Assembly: GCF_003260125.1 (NCBI RefSeq)
Contig: NZ_QHKO01000005.1
Location: 360,250 to 424,249, forward strand
Length of the DNA stretch: 64,000 nt
Source: Lujinxingia litoralis
GTDB lineage: Bacteria; Myxococcota_A; Bradymonadia; Bradymonadales; Bradymonadaceae
Direction: 5' to 3'
Shown: positions 47,491 to 57,229 of the stretch, one piece after another
Position numbering within the stretch: position 1 is the stretch's first letter
How the letters are laid out: each line of letters opens with the position of its first letter
Position numbers and translations under genes: made by a program
Notes under the pieces: generated by a model
Database searches by the model: none
Told to the model about the DNA's origin: nothing
The model's input: only the letters and a program-made list of their open reading frames with translations

Positions 47491-48501
47491 ATGTGTCGTA
47501 TGTTCCAGGTCGCCTGCCAGCCCTTCCGATGGCCCCTGGCGCTCGCTGCTGCGCTGGTCCTCTCCACGCTGGCGGGCTGTGAGCGCGTCGGTGACTGGGT
47601 CGATGGCGAGTGCCAGGAGGGCCAGCTCGACCGCCCCCGCTTCTGCGACCGCGACGGCGACCTGGTCGCCGACCGCGACCCCACGGGCCAGCGCTGGCTC
47701 AACCCCGAGACCCTGATCTTTGCCTACACCCCGGTCGAAGATCCGGCGCAGTACCGCGATGTGTGGAACGGCTTCTTAAAACACCTGGAGGCCGAGACCG
47801 GCCGACGAGTGCAGTTTTTCCCGGTGGGCTCCAACGCGGCCCAGATCGAGGCGATGCGCGCCGGACGCCTGCACATCGCCGGATTCAACACCGGGAGCCT
47901 CCCCCTGGCGGTCAACTGCGCGGGTTTTAAGCCCCTGGCGATGATGGCCGCCGCCGATGGCTCTTTTGGCTACGAGATGGAGCTGATCACCCACGTCGAC
48001 AGCCCCATCACCTCGGTTGAAAAGCTGCGGGGCCACACCCTGGCCTTCACCTCTCCGACCTCCAACTCCGGCTTTAAGGCCCCCTCGGCGCTGCTGGGAT
48101 CGGAGTTTGATCTCCAGGCCGAACGCGACTTCGAGGTCGCCTACTCCGGACGCCACGACAACTCACTACTCGGCGTGTTCAACCGCGACTACGACGCCGC
48201 CGCGGTGGCCAACGTGGTCACCGACCGCCTCTTTGAGCAGGGCAAAGTCCCCCGCGACCAGATCCGCACGCTCTACACCTCCAAGACCTTCCCCACCACC
48301 GGGTTTGGCGTAGCCTACAACCTGCATCCGGAGCTGGAAGAGGCGATTCGCCGGGCTTTCTTCAGCTTCCCCTGGGAGGGCTCGGTGCTCGATGAGGAGT
48401 TCCCCGACGAAGACGGCTTCATCCCCATTTCCTACGCCGAACACTGGGCGGTGATCCGCCAGATCGACCAGGTGTTTAACCCCGGCTACGCCTGCCGATA
48501 A
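47491..48501 (+). CDS. phnD: Phosphonate-type ABC transporter substrate-binding lipoprotein
   Basis: A 336-residue lipoprotein (lipobox STLAGC). The PhnD fold is recognisable: LIFAYTPVEDPAQYRDVW, GRRVQFFPVGSNAAQIEAMRAG, the anion site loop AFTSPTSNSGFKAP and VVTDRLFEQGKV. Between lipobox and domain lies a Cys-containing insert with DRDGDLVADRDP, like a calcium-binding type-3 repeat, which is unusual. It is the first gene of a four-gene transporter. The ligand could be phosphonate, phosphite or another oxyanion, since no C-P lyase genes are adjacent. Confidence 0.9.
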   Translation: MCRMFQVACQPFRWPLALAAALVLSTLAGCERVGDWVDGECQEGQLDRPRFCDRDGDLVADRDPTGQRWLNPETLIFAYTPVEDPAQYRDVWNGFLKHLEAETGRRVQFFPVGSNAAQIEAMRAGRLHIAGFNTGSLPLAVNCAGFKPLAMMAAADGSFGYEMELITHVDSPITSVEKLRGHTLAFTSPTSNSGFKAPSALLGSEFDLQAERDFEVAYSGRHDNSLLGVFNRDYDAAAVANVVTDRLFEQGKVPRDQIRTLYTSKTFPTTGFGVAYNLHPELEEAIRRAFFSFPWEGSVLDEEFPDEDGFIPISYAEHWAVIRQIDQVFNPGYACR

Positions 48502-48525
48502 CCTTTTTGAGCCAAGGCCCCGACC

Positions 48526-49317
48526 ATGCTTACCCTCCAAGGTCTGCACAAACGCTACCCCGACGGATTTGTCGCCCTGCCCTCGGTCGATCTCCAGGTG
48601 CCCCGCGGCCAGCTCGTGGCGCTGATCGGCCCCTCGGGCGCCGGCAAATCCACGCTGATCCGCTGCATCAATCGCCTGGTCGAACCCACCGCCGGCTCGG
48701 TCAAACTCGGCGACCAGGAACTCAGCAACCTCTCGCGCGCCGAGCTCCGAGAGGCACGCCGGCGCATCGCGATGATTTTTCAGGACTACGCCCTGGTCGA
48801 CCGCCTCACGGTGATGGAGAACGTGCTCAGCGGGCGCCTGGGCTACGTGAGCTTTCTCGACAGCCTGCTGCGCCGCTTCCCCCCGGCCGATGTTGAGCGC
48901 GCCTTCGATCTTCTGGAGACCGTGGGACTCAAGGGGCTGCATGACCGCCGCGCCGACGCCCTCTCCGGCGGCCAGCGCCAGCGCGTGGGCATCGCCCGCG
49001 CCCTGATGCAGCAGCCCGAACTCCTGCTGGTCGACGAGCCCACCGCCAGCCTCGATCCCCGCACCGCTCGCCAGGTCATGCAGCTTTTGAGCGACCTGTG
49101 CAAAGAGCGCGATCTCACCGCGATCATCAACATTCACGACGTGCCCCTGGCCCGCGCCTACACCGACCGCATCGTCGGCCTGCAGGCCGGCTCCATCGTC
49201 TTTGACGGCGCCCCGGCCGAGCTCACCGACGCGGTGCTCCCCGAGATCTACGGCGGCGAAGACTGGGATTCGGACCAAACCCACCTCGACACCGCCGGCG
49301 AGGGGGTGGCCGCGTGA
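48526..49317 (+). CDS. phnC: Phosphonate-type ABC transporter ATP-binding protein
   Basis: A 263-residue ABC ATPase. Walker A is GPSGAGKST, the Q-loop is in [11 protein letters not shown], the signature LSGGQRQRV, Walker B LLLVDEP and the H-loop NIHDVPLA. The segment [21 protein letters not shown] is characteristic of PhnC. It lies 24 bases after phnD and overlaps the first permease by 4 bases, so all four genes form one operon. Confidence 0.94.
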   Translation: MLTLQGLHKRYPDGFVALPSVDLQVPRGQLVALIGPSGAGKSTLIRCINRLVEPTAGSVKLGDQELSNLSRAELREARRRIAMIFQDYALVDRLTVMENVLSGRLGYVSFLDSLLRRFPPADVERAFDLLETVGLKGLHDRRADALSGGQRQRVGIARALMQQPELLLVDEPTASLDPRTARQVMQLLSDLCKERDLTAIINIHDVPLARAYTDRIVGLQAGSIVFDGAPAELTDAVLPEIYGGEDWDSDQTHLDTAGEGVAA

Positions 49318-50126
49318 GCGCAACGCTTCCCTCCCAGACGCCCCGCACCTGGCGACGCCCCCCGCGCATCGCCAACCCCCGCACGCGCTGGACCCTCTAC
49401 CTGGGCGCGACCCTCTATCTTATCTGGGCCCTCTCCTCGGTGGATATCGACCTGCCGCGCCTGCTCGAAGGCTTGAGCCGCGCCACCGAGTTCTTTGCCG
49501 CCGCGCTCACCCCGGACTTTTTCACCCGCTGGAGCGACATTCGCGCCGGCATCCTGGAGAGCCTGACCATGACGGTTGTGGCCACCGCCGCCGGCATCGC
49601 CCTCTCGGTGCCCCTGGGGCTGGGAGCGGCCCGCAACCTGGCCACTCGCCCGGTCTACCTGGTCTGCCGCGCGATCCTGGCGGTGACCCGCGCCTTCCAC
49701 GAGATCATTTTGGCCATCATGCTCGTGGCCATGTTTGGCTTCGGGCCCTTTGCCGGCGTGGTCACCCTGGTGGTCTCCACCATTGGCTTTCTCGGCAAGC
49801 TGATCGCCGAAGATATCGAAGCCATTCAATGGAACTCGGTCGAGGCCATCGACTCGGTGGGCGCCTCCTGGCTGCAAAAGGTCGTCTACGCGGTGCTCCC
49901 CCAGATCATGCCCCGCTTTATCGGCCTCTCGCTCTACCGCCTGGACATCAACTTCCGCGAATCGGCAGTCATCGGCATCGTCGGCGCCGGGGGCATCGGC
50001 GCCACCCTGACCACGGCCTTTGATCGCTACGAATTCGAGGCCGTCTCGGCCATCCTCATCCTCATCATCACCACCGTCTTTGTCGCCGAGTACCTCGCCG
50101 GCGCCATCCGCCGAAGGGTTCTCTGA
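49314..50126 (+). CDS. phnE: Phosphonate-type ABC transporter permease 1
   Basis: A 270-residue integral membrane subunit with about six membrane segments. The EAA loop that contacts the ATPase is [21 protein letters not shown], and [21 protein letters not shown] is the PhnE signature. Translation starts at GTG 49314, overlapping phnC by 4 bases, and ends overlapping the second permease (TGATG). Confidence 0.93.
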   Translation: MSATLPSQTPRTWRRPPRIANPRTRWTLYLGATLYLIWALSSVDIDLPRLLEGLSRATEFFAAALTPDFFTRWSDIRAGILESLTMTVVATAAGIALSVPLGLGAARNLATRPVYLVCRAILAVTRAFHEIILAIMLVAMFGFGPFAGVVTLVVSTIGFLGKLIAEDIEAIQWNSVEAIDSVGASWLQKVVYAVLPQIMPRFIGLSLYRLDINFRESAVIGIVGAGGIGATLTTAFDRYEFEAVSAILILIITTVFVAEYLAGAIRRRVL

Positions 50127-50941
50127 TGCCTGTCGAGATTCAGGGCGACACACGTATCTGGCGGCGACGCGACCGCGCCGCCAGCGCTCGCCATTTTGGC
50201 GCGACGCTGGCCGTGGCCGCGCTGGTGGTCTTCTGCGCCAAGATCATCAGCGACCAGACCACCTGGGAGTTTGTGGGCTCGGCCCCCCTCCAGGGCGCCG
50301 ACCTGGCCATGCGCATGTGGCCGCCGCGGCTGAGCTACCTCACCGAGTTGTGGGGTCCGGTCATCGACACCATCCACATCGCCACCCTGGGCACCATCCT
50401 GGGCGTGATGATTGCCTCGCCACTGGCCTTTCTGGCGGCCAACAACACCACGCCCTCCCGGGCCCTGGTACGCCCGGTGGCCCTGGCCCTGCTGGTAACC
50501 TCGCGCTCGGTCAACTCCATCATCTGGGCGCTGATGCTGGTGGTGATCTTCGGCCCGGGCATGCTCAGCGGCATCATCGCCATCGCGCTGCGCTCGGTGG
50601 GTTTTTGCGGCAAACTCCTCTACGAGGCGATCGAAGAGATCGACGCCCACACCGTGGAGGCCGTGGCCTCCACCGGCGCGAGCCGCCTGCAGGTGCTCAC
50701 CTTTGGCGTGATCCCGCAGATCGCCCCGGCCTTTGCCGGCATCTCGGTCTACCGCTGGGACATCAATATCCGCGAGGCCACCGTGCTGGGGCTCGTCGGT
50801 GCTGGCGGCATCGGCATGGCGCTGCAGGGGGCCATCGACACCCTGGCCTGGAGCCGGGTCAGCGTTATTTTTCTGGTCATTCTGGGCACCGTCGTGCTCT
50901 CGGAGTGGGTCTCGGCCAAGGCACGCGCCGCTGTGATTTAA
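50126..50941 (+). CDS. phnE: Phosphonate-type ABC transporter permease 2
   Basis: A 271-residue paralogue of the first permease. EAVASTGASRLQVLTFGVIPQ is the EAA loop, and RWDINIREATVLGLVGAGGIG matches the conserved segment. Two distinct PhnE subunits would form a heterodimeric channel, as in several phosphonate systems. It closes the operon. The DUF429-like gene converges 9 bases later. Confidence 0.92.
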   Translation: MPVEIQGDTRIWRRRDRAASARHFGATLAVAALVVFCAKIISDQTTWEFVGSAPLQGADLAMRMWPPRLSYLTELWGPVIDTIHIATLGTILGVMIASPLAFLAANNTTPSRALVRPVALALLVTSRSVNSIIWALMLVVIFGPGMLSGIIAIALRSVGFCGKLLYEAIEEIDAHTVEAVASTGASRLQVLTFGVIPQIAPAFAGISVYRWDINIREATVLGLVGAGGIGMALQGAIDTLAWSRVSVIFLVILGTVVLSEWVSAKARAAVI

Positions 50942-50950
50942 TGATTTAAC

Positions 50951-51874
50951 TCAGGACACCTCCCCGTCCTCGGTGTGTGGCCAACATCCCAGCAGCGCTG
51001 GCGCTTGTTTCGGAAGCCGCACACCCAGCACCCACCCCTCCTCGGCGATCACCTGCGCCACCTTTTTCGGCACACGCTCCACCTCCTTCAAAAACCCGTC
51101 GAGCGTGCCACGCTGCGACTGCTCCAGAAGCCAGACTGCGATGGCCTGCGCGTCGCGCAGATCCTTATCCTGAATCGTCGTATCTCGCGGTAGCATCGAC
51201 GGATAGCACTCCGCGATCACGTGATGCGTGCCCGACAAGCCCCCCTCCTGCGGCCACACGCTCACATCGAGTTCACCGGCGTCGCGCAACGTCAGGAGCG
51301 CGTCGAGCATCGCCAGACACGTGAGGGTGTGGCCGGCGACCATCGGCCCCGGACCCATATAAAACGCGCTCAAAGACTGCGGCAAAAAGAGCTCCACCAT
51401 CCGCCAGTACGCCACGCCCCGCGCGCTGTAGAACTCGCCAGGGCTGTGGTGAGGCCGATCCCACGCCCGCCCCTCCCGGTCGCGCGAATACAGCGGCACG
51501 CCCACCTCTTCGGCAAAAGGCATATTGACCCGATCGAGAAACGCATCGAGCGTAGGCGCGTCCCGGCGCATCGCGGCGATCCGCGCCACCAGCGCGCGCC
51601 AGCTCTCCACGCCAAAGACCTCCGAGGCCGCTCCCACCGGGTAGCCCAGCGAGGCGTCGATCCCCACCAGAGTGCGCGGTGCATCGGGTCGCAAAAGCTC
51701 GCGCAGGTAATCAAAAACCTCCACCCGCTTCCAGTTTCTGGCCCGGGTGCCCGGCGGTCGCACCTCGCGCGCGGGCTGTCCGGCCGCCGCCTCGACGATG
51801 CGAAGCCCCACCCGCTGGTCGTCGCGGCCGGCCCCGGCCCAGTCGATCCCGATGATCCGCTCAAACTCTCTCAT
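50951..51874 (-). CDS. DUF429-like protein with RNase H-like fold
   Basis: A 307-residue protein. The N-terminal IGIDWAGAGRDDQRVG and the second acidic strand TLVGIDASLGYPVG recall the RNase H-fold of DUF429 proteins, with IAECYPSML and DLRDAQAIAVWLLEQ supplying further conserved acidic residues. The family is predicted to be a nuclease, without proof. GGGAG precedes ATG 51874. It converges on the transporter operon. Confidence 0.75.
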   Translation of the reverse strand: MREFERIIGIDWAGAGRDDQRVGLRIVEAAAGQPAREVRPPGTRARNWKRVEVFDYLRELLRPDAPRTLVGIDASLGYPVGAASEVFGVESWRALVARIAAMRRDAPTLDAFLDRVNMPFAEEVGVPLYSRDREGRAWDRPHHSPGEFYSARGVAYWRMVELFLPQSLSAFYMGPGPMVAGHTLTCLAMLDALLTLRDAGELDVSVWPQEGGLSGTHHVIAECYPSMLPRDTTIQDKDLRDAQAIAVWLLEQSQRGTLDGFLKEVERVPKKVAQVIAEEGWVLGVRLPKQAPALLGCWPHTEDGEVS

Positions 51875-52090
51875 CCCACACTCCCATCACGTCTGGCCTT
51901 CGCTCCCATCACCCGCGTCGCCGCCGCAGCTCTTGTCAACCCGACGCCTCCAAAGGCACCCTCAACCTCCCGGTCGCGTGCTCCCCCCGTCGCAGTCTTG
52001 ACGATGCCCCACCCCGCGCCCCGGCTCAACGCCCCCCTTGCCGCACGGGCTCTCCCGAGCTTTTCCACAGCCTTTTCCCCATCTTTTTCC

Positions 52091-52501
52091 ATGCCCCTTC
52101 TCCTTGCGCTCCTCTTGACCGCTGCCACGCTCCTGGGCGCCTGCCAACGCCCGGCGCCTCCCGGGCCAGTCCCTCCCCCCACGCCCGACACCGAGACCAC
52201 GCGCTCGCCAGCGGCGCCCCCAGACACCGCGCCCTCCTCCCCCACACCCACCTCCGAGCTCCGAGCCACCCCGACGCAGGGCTTTCGCGCCGGCGACATA
52301 CTGCGCCTGTGCTGGAGCGCCACCGCGGTAGAGACCTGCACCCTCTCCATCCTCCACGCCAGTGGCGAGGGCGACTTCGGCCCGGTGAACCCGCAGGGCT
52401 GTGAGCCGGTCCGCGTAGAGTCCACCACCCTGACCGAGCTCTTCTGCCAGGGCCCTCACGGCGACACCCACGCACTCCTGGAGCTGCGCGCCACGCCCTG
52501 A
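52091..52501 (+). CDS. Small lipoprotein
   Basis: A 136-residue protein: signal peptide with lipobox TLLGAC, a Pro/Thr-rich linker of about 45 residues, then a small beta-rich domain with three Cys (LCWSATAVETCTLSIL, GCEPV, LFCQG). I do not recognise it. The start at ATG 52091 gives an ordinary signal peptide, although the frame is open far upstream. No clear ribosome site is visible. Confidence 0.6.
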   Translation: MPLLLALLLTAATLLGACQRPAPPGPVPPPTPDTETTRSPAAPPDTAPSSPTPTSELRATPTQGFRAGDILRLCWSATAVETCTLSILHASGEGDFGPVNPQGCEPVRVESTTLTELFCQGPHGDTHALLELRATP

Positions 52502-52633
52502 CCTCCTCCCCTTCCATCCCCTCCTACCCGCCAGCGCGCACGCCTTGTCGGCCCCCGGGCCCGGACCACCTTTAAGAGTGCCCGAAACCACGCGCATCAC
52601 CCACACCGCATCACACCTCCCGGGGGGAGCACC

Positions 52634-53299
52634 ATGGAGAGCACTCTGCAGGCCATTGTCACCATACTCTCGCTGGTCAACCCGGCGGTGTGTCTGGCGA
52701 TGTTCACCAGCATTGAGGCCGGCCAGCCCGGCCAGGTGCAGCGCAAAGACGCCACACAGGTCACGCTGGCCACCCTGATCATCCTGGGAACCTCCGCGCT
52801 CCTGGGCATAAAAATCCTGGGCGTCTTCGGAGTCTCGGTCGACGCCTTCTCGGTGACCGGAGGGGCGGTGCTGGTGGGCATCGGCGCGGCCATGCTCATG
52901 GGCAGCCAGCAGCCGGCCGGCCCCTCCCCGGGCGCCCCCGACGCGGCCAACCCTCAATCGGAGCCCTCAGCACACCAGGCCGCCCTGGGCCCGCTGATCC
53001 TCTTTGCCGGGGGCCCTGGCCCCATCACCGGGGTGATCACCCTCTCGGCCCAGAGCCAAAAAGATCTGCCCTGGGAGGCGCTGATCGCCGTGGGCGTGAC
53101 CGCGCTTGTGCTCTGGGTGGTGCTCTACGTCTCGGCACGCAGGGCCTCGGCCCATGACGCCGAAGAGGGCGCCGACGAGCGCGAACACTCCCAGTCCTTC
53201 TATCGCGACATCATGACCCGCTTCATGGGACTGATCATCATCGCGATGGGCATACAAATCGGCTTAAGCGGCCTCAAAAGCTTCTTCGGAGCAAGCTGA
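52634..53299 (+). CDS. MarC-family membrane protein
   Basis: A 221-residue protein with six predicted membrane segments. ILSLVNPAVCLAMFTSI at the N-terminus and LGPLILFAGGPGPITGVITL in the middle are the two inverted-repeat motifs of the MarC/UPF0056 family, where NP and GPG are conserved. The loop between them carries a Pro/Ala-rich insert. The function in this family is unsettled. GGGGGGAGCACC precedes ATG 52634. Confidence 0.88.
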   Translation: MESTLQAIVTILSLVNPAVCLAMFTSIEAGQPGQVQRKDATQVTLATLIILGTSALLGIKILGVFGVSVDAFSVTGGAVLVGIGAAMLMGSQQPAGPSPGAPDAANPQSEPSAHQAALGPLILFAGGPGPITGVITLSAQSQKDLPWEALIAVGVTALVLWVVLYVSARRASAHDAEEGADEREHSQSFYRDIMTRFMGLIIIAMGIQIGLSGLKSFFGAS

Positions 53300-53453
53300 T
53301 CCCCCGGCGCCTACGCACGCCTTGCTCTCCCCGAATGTCCACCCTCTCCCTCCCAATCGCCGCCCTTACGCATCCCCCCACGTTTACACTCCCCCTGGCT
53401 CCGTGCTAGATGTCCGGCACGTTGAGAGATACCGAAAAAGGGTCGTGTGAACC

Positions 53454-53990
53454 GTGCTGAACTGGATCAAACGCTGGATTTTCAAGCTCCTGGGGCGCTC
53501 CCCCCGCCCCCTCGCCCTGCCCCCGGGGCGCACCGTATCGCTGAGCTCGCTGGAGATCGGCGACGTGGTGGTGCACCTGGATGAGACCTACATCGTCAGC
53601 CAGCGGATCGTAAATCACGCCAACGGCTTCTTCTGGCACGACTACCTCCTCTACGGGGGCAGCGATGAGCGCCTCTGGCTCTCGGTCGAAGATGACGACG
53701 AACTCAGCATCGCGCTCTACCGCCCGGTTGAATGGCCGATCCACCAGGAACCGCCGACCGAGATCGAGTACCAGGGACAGCTCTTTCGACTCCGGGAAAA
53801 GGGCAAAAGCGACGCCACGATCAGCCGGGAAAGCGGCAGCCAGACCCGCACCACCGCCTACTCCTGGGACTACCGCGCCTCGTCAGACGCTCGCCTGAGC
53901 ATTCAGCGCTGGGGCGAAGGCGAATACGAAGTGATGGTGGGACACGCCGTCTCCGAGGGCTCCCTTGACCTGATGGCCCAGCCGGACTGA
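53454..53990 (+). CDS. DUF4178 protein
   Basis: A 178-residue protein. The core SSLEIGDVVVHLDETYIVSQ followed by FFWHDYLLYGGSDERLWLSVEDDDE and a YQGQLFRLREKG repeat of the strand pattern is the DUF4178 beta fold. The start is GTG 53454. It begins a five-gene set with another DUF4178 protein 4 bases on, DUF350 and a spermidine-synthase-like protein. From memory, this set is described as an envelope-associated polyamine module, sometimes linked to phage-shock proteins. The molecular role is not known. Confidence 0.8.
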   Translation: MLNWIKRWIFKLLGRSPRPLALPPGRTVSLSSLEIGDVVVHLDETYIVSQRIVNHANGFFWHDYLLYGGSDERLWLSVEDDDELSIALYRPVEWPIHQEPPTEIEYQGQLFRLREKGKSDATISRESGSQTRTTAYSWDYRASSDARLSIQRWGEGEYEVMVGHAVSEGSLDLMAQPD

Positions 53991-53994
53991 CACG

Positions 53995-55125
53995 ATGATG
54001 ATTCGCTATCGGCCGCTGCTCCCCCTCTTCTTCGCGCTGCTCTGCCTGGGCGGAGCCCTTTACGGGCGCCTGGGGCTCACCAAGACCCCGGTTCACCAGG
54101 AGGGCTTCCACCTCGATGCGACCACGCCGACCCGGGGGATGGCCCCGGTCACGCTGGAGACGGGGCCGATGTACACCCTGGACCTGGAGTTCCCCGGACG
54201 CTTTCCCCTGAACGGCTCCGTGGCCCTCGGCGCGTCGCTCCTCACCTCCGAAGGCAACCCGGTCTTTGAGCTCGAAGACGCCTACTGGCACCAGCAGGGC
54301 ACCTGGCACGAAGAGGGCCAGAGCGGCACCTGGAATGAGCAGTACACCCGGAGCACCTTTAACTTCCGGGTCGCCGAACCCGCGCGCTACCAGGTCGTCA
54401 TCGACCTCTACGAATCCAACCTCGGATCCCCCGTACCGATGCGCGCGCGCCTGCTGGCCAGCCAGCCGCGCAAAGTGGGCTCAGCGCCCTTTTTCATCGG
54501 CTTTCTGGTCTTCCTCGTCATCGCCGGCGTGGTCGCGATGCGGCGCACCCGGGTAACCCGAAAGGTCCTAAAGACCCTGGGCCCGGACTCCACACTCAAC
54601 GTCAAAGGCGAAGCCTTCACCGTGGTCGATGTCCGCGAGCATGGCGAGGCCGGCGAAGAACCCGGCTACGAGCTGCGCCTCAAAAATGCCTACGGCGGGG
54701 AGCGCTACCTGGCCGTGGAGACCTACGAAGAGGAGTGGACCGACTCCGAGGGCAACGATCACACCCGCAAGCGCCGCTACATGCTCCTGGATGCCTCCCT
54801 CAGCGAGGGGGAACAGGCGATGATTGCCCAAAACCCGCGCCCCAATCAGCTGCGCCTCCGTGGCCAGACCCTCTATTACGACCCCAACAACAGCGGGGAG
54901 GGCACGCTCAAGACCACCCTGCACGGGCAGCTCTACACCAGCGCCTACCACGCCCGGATGTACACCCCCGAATCCCTCCCCCAGGAGTCGGCCCGGGGCA
55001 CCTACCTCCTGGAACACATCACCTACAAAGAGCGCGACGAGTCGGAGTGGAATCTGGTCGAGATTCTGGCCTGGCAAGACCTTGAATTCGTCGACATCAA
55101 ACCCCGGCCTCCCGCCCGAGGGTGA
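53995..55125 (+). CDS. Membrane protein with C-terminal DUF4178-like domain
   Basis: A 376-residue protein. A membrane segment near residues 8-22 and another near 165-182 (FFIGFLVFLVIAGVVAM) flank a periplasmic beta-rich region that carries SGTWNEQYTRSTFNF. The cytoplasmic part repeats the DUF4178 pattern: LNVKGEAFTVVDVREHGE, YELRLKNAYGGERYLAVE and a second strand set near residue 280. It lies 4 bases after the first DUF4178 gene and is followed by DUF350. Confidence 0.75.
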   Translation: MMIRYRPLLPLFFALLCLGGALYGRLGLTKTPVHQEGFHLDATTPTRGMAPVTLETGPMYTLDLEFPGRFPLNGSVALGASLLTSEGNPVFELEDAYWHQQGTWHEEGQSGTWNEQYTRSTFNFRVAEPARYQVVIDLYESNLGSPVPMRARLLASQPRKVGSAPFFIGFLVFLVIAGVVAMRRTRVTRKVLKTLGPDSTLNVKGEAFTVVDVREHGEAGEEPGYELRLKNAYGGERYLAVETYEEEWTDSEGNDHTRKRRYMLLDASLSEGEQAMIAQNPRPNQLRLRGQTLYYDPNNSGEGTLKTTLHGQLYTSAYHARMYTPESLPQESARGTYLLEHITYKERDESEWNLVEILAWQDLEFVDIKPRPPARG

Positions 55126-55155
55126 TGGCCTGTTATCCCCTGTGAGAGGACTACC

Positions 55156-55587
55156 ATGGACGTTGCACAGCTCGGCGAGATGATCACCCAGATCCTGGGA
55201 TGGAGCATCGGCGGGATGATTGCGCTGGTGTTGGCGCGCTATGCCTACAAAGTCATCGCGCCCTTTGATGTAGAAAAAGAGCTGGTCGGCGACCGCAACT
55301 CCGCGGTGGGCGCCAGCAAGGGCATGTTTCTGATCGCCGCCGGCATCATCCTGCACGGACTCGTCGCTGGCGAGCGCATGGCCAGCTCGCTGTGGATGGA
55401 CATCGTGCTGGTGGGCGGGCTCTACCTGCTGGGGCTGATGATGCTCTGGGTCGGGCGCCTGATGCTGGTGGCTTTGACCTCCTACGACTTCAACAAGCAG
55501 ATCCACATCGAAGACAACCTGGCCGTCGGATTGATCGAGGGCTCCTACTTCATCGCCTTCGCCGTGATCATTCACGGCGTGCTCTGA
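55156..55587 (+). CDS. DUF350 membrane protein
   Basis: A 143-residue protein with four membrane segments arranged as two repeats of two. The segments KGMFLIAAGIILHGLVAG and EGSYFIAFAVIIHGVL show the repeated G(x)F/Y-I-A-hydrophobic pattern of DUF350. Members of this family accompany DUF4178 and spermidine-synthase-like genes and may form a membrane conduit, which is speculation in the literature as I remember it. GAGGA precedes ATG 55156. Confidence 0.85.
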   Translation: MDVAQLGEMITQILGWSIGGMIALVLARYAYKVIAPFDVEKELVGDRNSAVGASKGMFLIAAGIILHGLVAGERMASSLWMDIVLVGGLYLLGLMMLWVGRLMLVALTSYDFNKQIHIEDNLAVGLIEGSYFIAFAVIIHGVL

Positions 55588-55627
55588 CGCCTCACCGCCG
55601 CCCCTGCTCCCCGACCCCGCCCGCGCT

Positions 55628-57190
55628 ATGAGCCCCCCCAAATCCCCTCCGCGCCCGCCAACTCGCCGCGAACGCCTCCTGCTGAGCATCCTGGCGTTGA
55701 GCGTAGGCGCGGTCTCCATCTGCGGGATCGTCTACCAGCTGATCGTCGGCACGGTGAGCACCTACCTGCTGGGCAACAGCACCTTCCAGTACTCCATGAC
55801 CATCGGCCTCTTTATGTCGGCCTACGGTCTGGGCGCGTTCCTCTCCACCCGCATCCGCGCGCGCCTGGTCGATATCTTCGTGCTCACCGAGATCCTGGTC
55901 GGGGTCATCGGCGGGCTCTCGGCCTTTGTGCTCTTCTACCTCTACGCCTTCGGCGCGCTCTTTGAGCTGGGCCGGGTCGCCCTGATCCTGGGCCTGGGCA
56001 CCCTGGTGGGCCTGGAGATGCCGCTCTTGATTCGCATCAGCGAGGAGCTGCGCCGTGACCTGCGCATGACCGTGGGCCAGATGATGGGCGTCGACTACCT
56101 GGGTGCCCTCCTGGGCGGGGTGGCCTTCCCCCTGGTGCTGCTGCCGGTGTGGGGGCTGATGGGCTCCTCGCTCTTGATCGGACTCTTCAACGTGGTGGTG
56201 GCTCTGGTCATGGTCCGGGTCTTCTGGCCGATGCTTCGCCGCGGACGGGCGATGGTGGCCCTCTCGCTCATCGCCCTGCTGGTGCTGGGAGGCGCCCTCA
56301 TCTACGCCCGGCCCCTGGAGCGGGTGGTGGAGCGCGAGCTCTACGAAGACCCCCTGGTGTACGTCGAGCAGACCCCCTACCAGAAAATCGTGATGACCCG
56401 GCGCGGCGACGACCTGCGCCTTTATCTGGATGGCTCGCTGCAATTCTCCTCCCGCGACGAATACCGCTACCACGAGGCGCTGATCCACCCGGCGGCCAGC
56501 CGGCTCCGCACGCTGCGCCGTGTGATGGTGCTGGGCGGCGGCGACGGCCTGGCGCTGCGCGAGCTGGGCCACTACCCGGACATTGAGCAAATCACCCTGG
56601 TCGATCTCGACCCGGCGATGACCCGGCTGGGCCGCTCCCACGAGCTCCTGCACCAGCTCAACGAAGAGGCCTTTGAGCACCTGCCGGTCGAGGTGCTCAA
56701 CCTCGACGCGTTCAACTTTGTGCGAGACTTCGACCCGCAGCGCACCGCTCCCTACGACCTGATCGTGGTCGATCTGCCCGACCCCCACCACGAATCCCTG
56801 GCCAAGCTCTACTCGCTGACCTTCTACGTGAGCCTGCACGAACTGCTGAGCCCCGGCGGCGTGATGGTCGCCCAGCTCGGCAGCCCCTTCTTTGCCAACC
56901 GCTCCTACTGGTCGGCCGTCCAAACCCTGGAGCGCGCCGGCTGGAGCGTGCACCCCTATCACGCCAACGTCCCCAGCTTTGGCGAGTGGGGCTTTGCCCT
57001 GGCCACCGACGGCACCCCGGCGCCGGCGCCGCTCAAAGAGCACCGAGGCCGCTTCTACGACACGGCCCACGACGCCGAGCTCTTCCACTTCCCCCCCGAT
57101 CTCACCGCGCAACATCCGGTGGAGGTCAACACCTTGATGCGCCCGGTGATCATCGACTACTTTCAGGACGACTGGCGAAGCTGGAACTGA
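55628..57190 (+). CDS. Membrane-fused spermidine-synthase-like aminopropyltransferase
   Basis: A 520-residue protein. The first 230 residues hold about seven membrane segments. Residues of about 235-510 are a spermidine synthase fold: YVEQTPYQKIVMT, LYLDGSLQFSSRDEYRYHEAL, VLGGGDGLALRELG for the aminopropyl donor site, LVDLDPAMT, and VVDLPDPHHESLAKLYS with the acidic residues of the active site. The enzyme probably transfers an aminopropyl or related group at the membrane, but the donor and acceptor are not certain. It is co-directional with DUF350 and the DUF4178 genes. Confidence 0.88.
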   Translation: MSPPKSPPRPPTRRERLLLSILALSVGAVSICGIVYQLIVGTVSTYLLGNSTFQYSMTIGLFMSAYGLGAFLSTRIRARLVDIFVLTEILVGVIGGLSAFVLFYLYAFGALFELGRVALILGLGTLVGLEMPLLIRISEELRRDLRMTVGQMMGVDYLGALLGGVAFPLVLLPVWGLMGSSLLIGLFNVVVALVMVRVFWPMLRRGRAMVALSLIALLVLGGALIYARPLERVVERELYEDPLVYVEQTPYQKIVMTRRGDDLRLYLDGSLQFSSRDEYRYHEALIHPAASRLRTLRRVMVLGGGDGLALRELGHYPDIEQITLVDLDPAMTRLGRSHELLHQLNEEAFEHLPVEVLNLDAFNFVRDFDPQRTAPYDLIVVDLPDPHHESLAKLYSLTFYVSLHELLSPGGVMVAQLGSPFFANRSYWSAVQTLERAGWSVHPYHANVPSFGEWGFALATDGTPAPAPLKEHRGRFYDTAHDAELFHFPPDLTAQHPVEVNTLMRPVIIDYFQDDWRSWN

Positions 57191-57229
57191 CTCCCCGCCC
57201 CCCCCCGGCGAGGCAACAGGACTCCCCCC

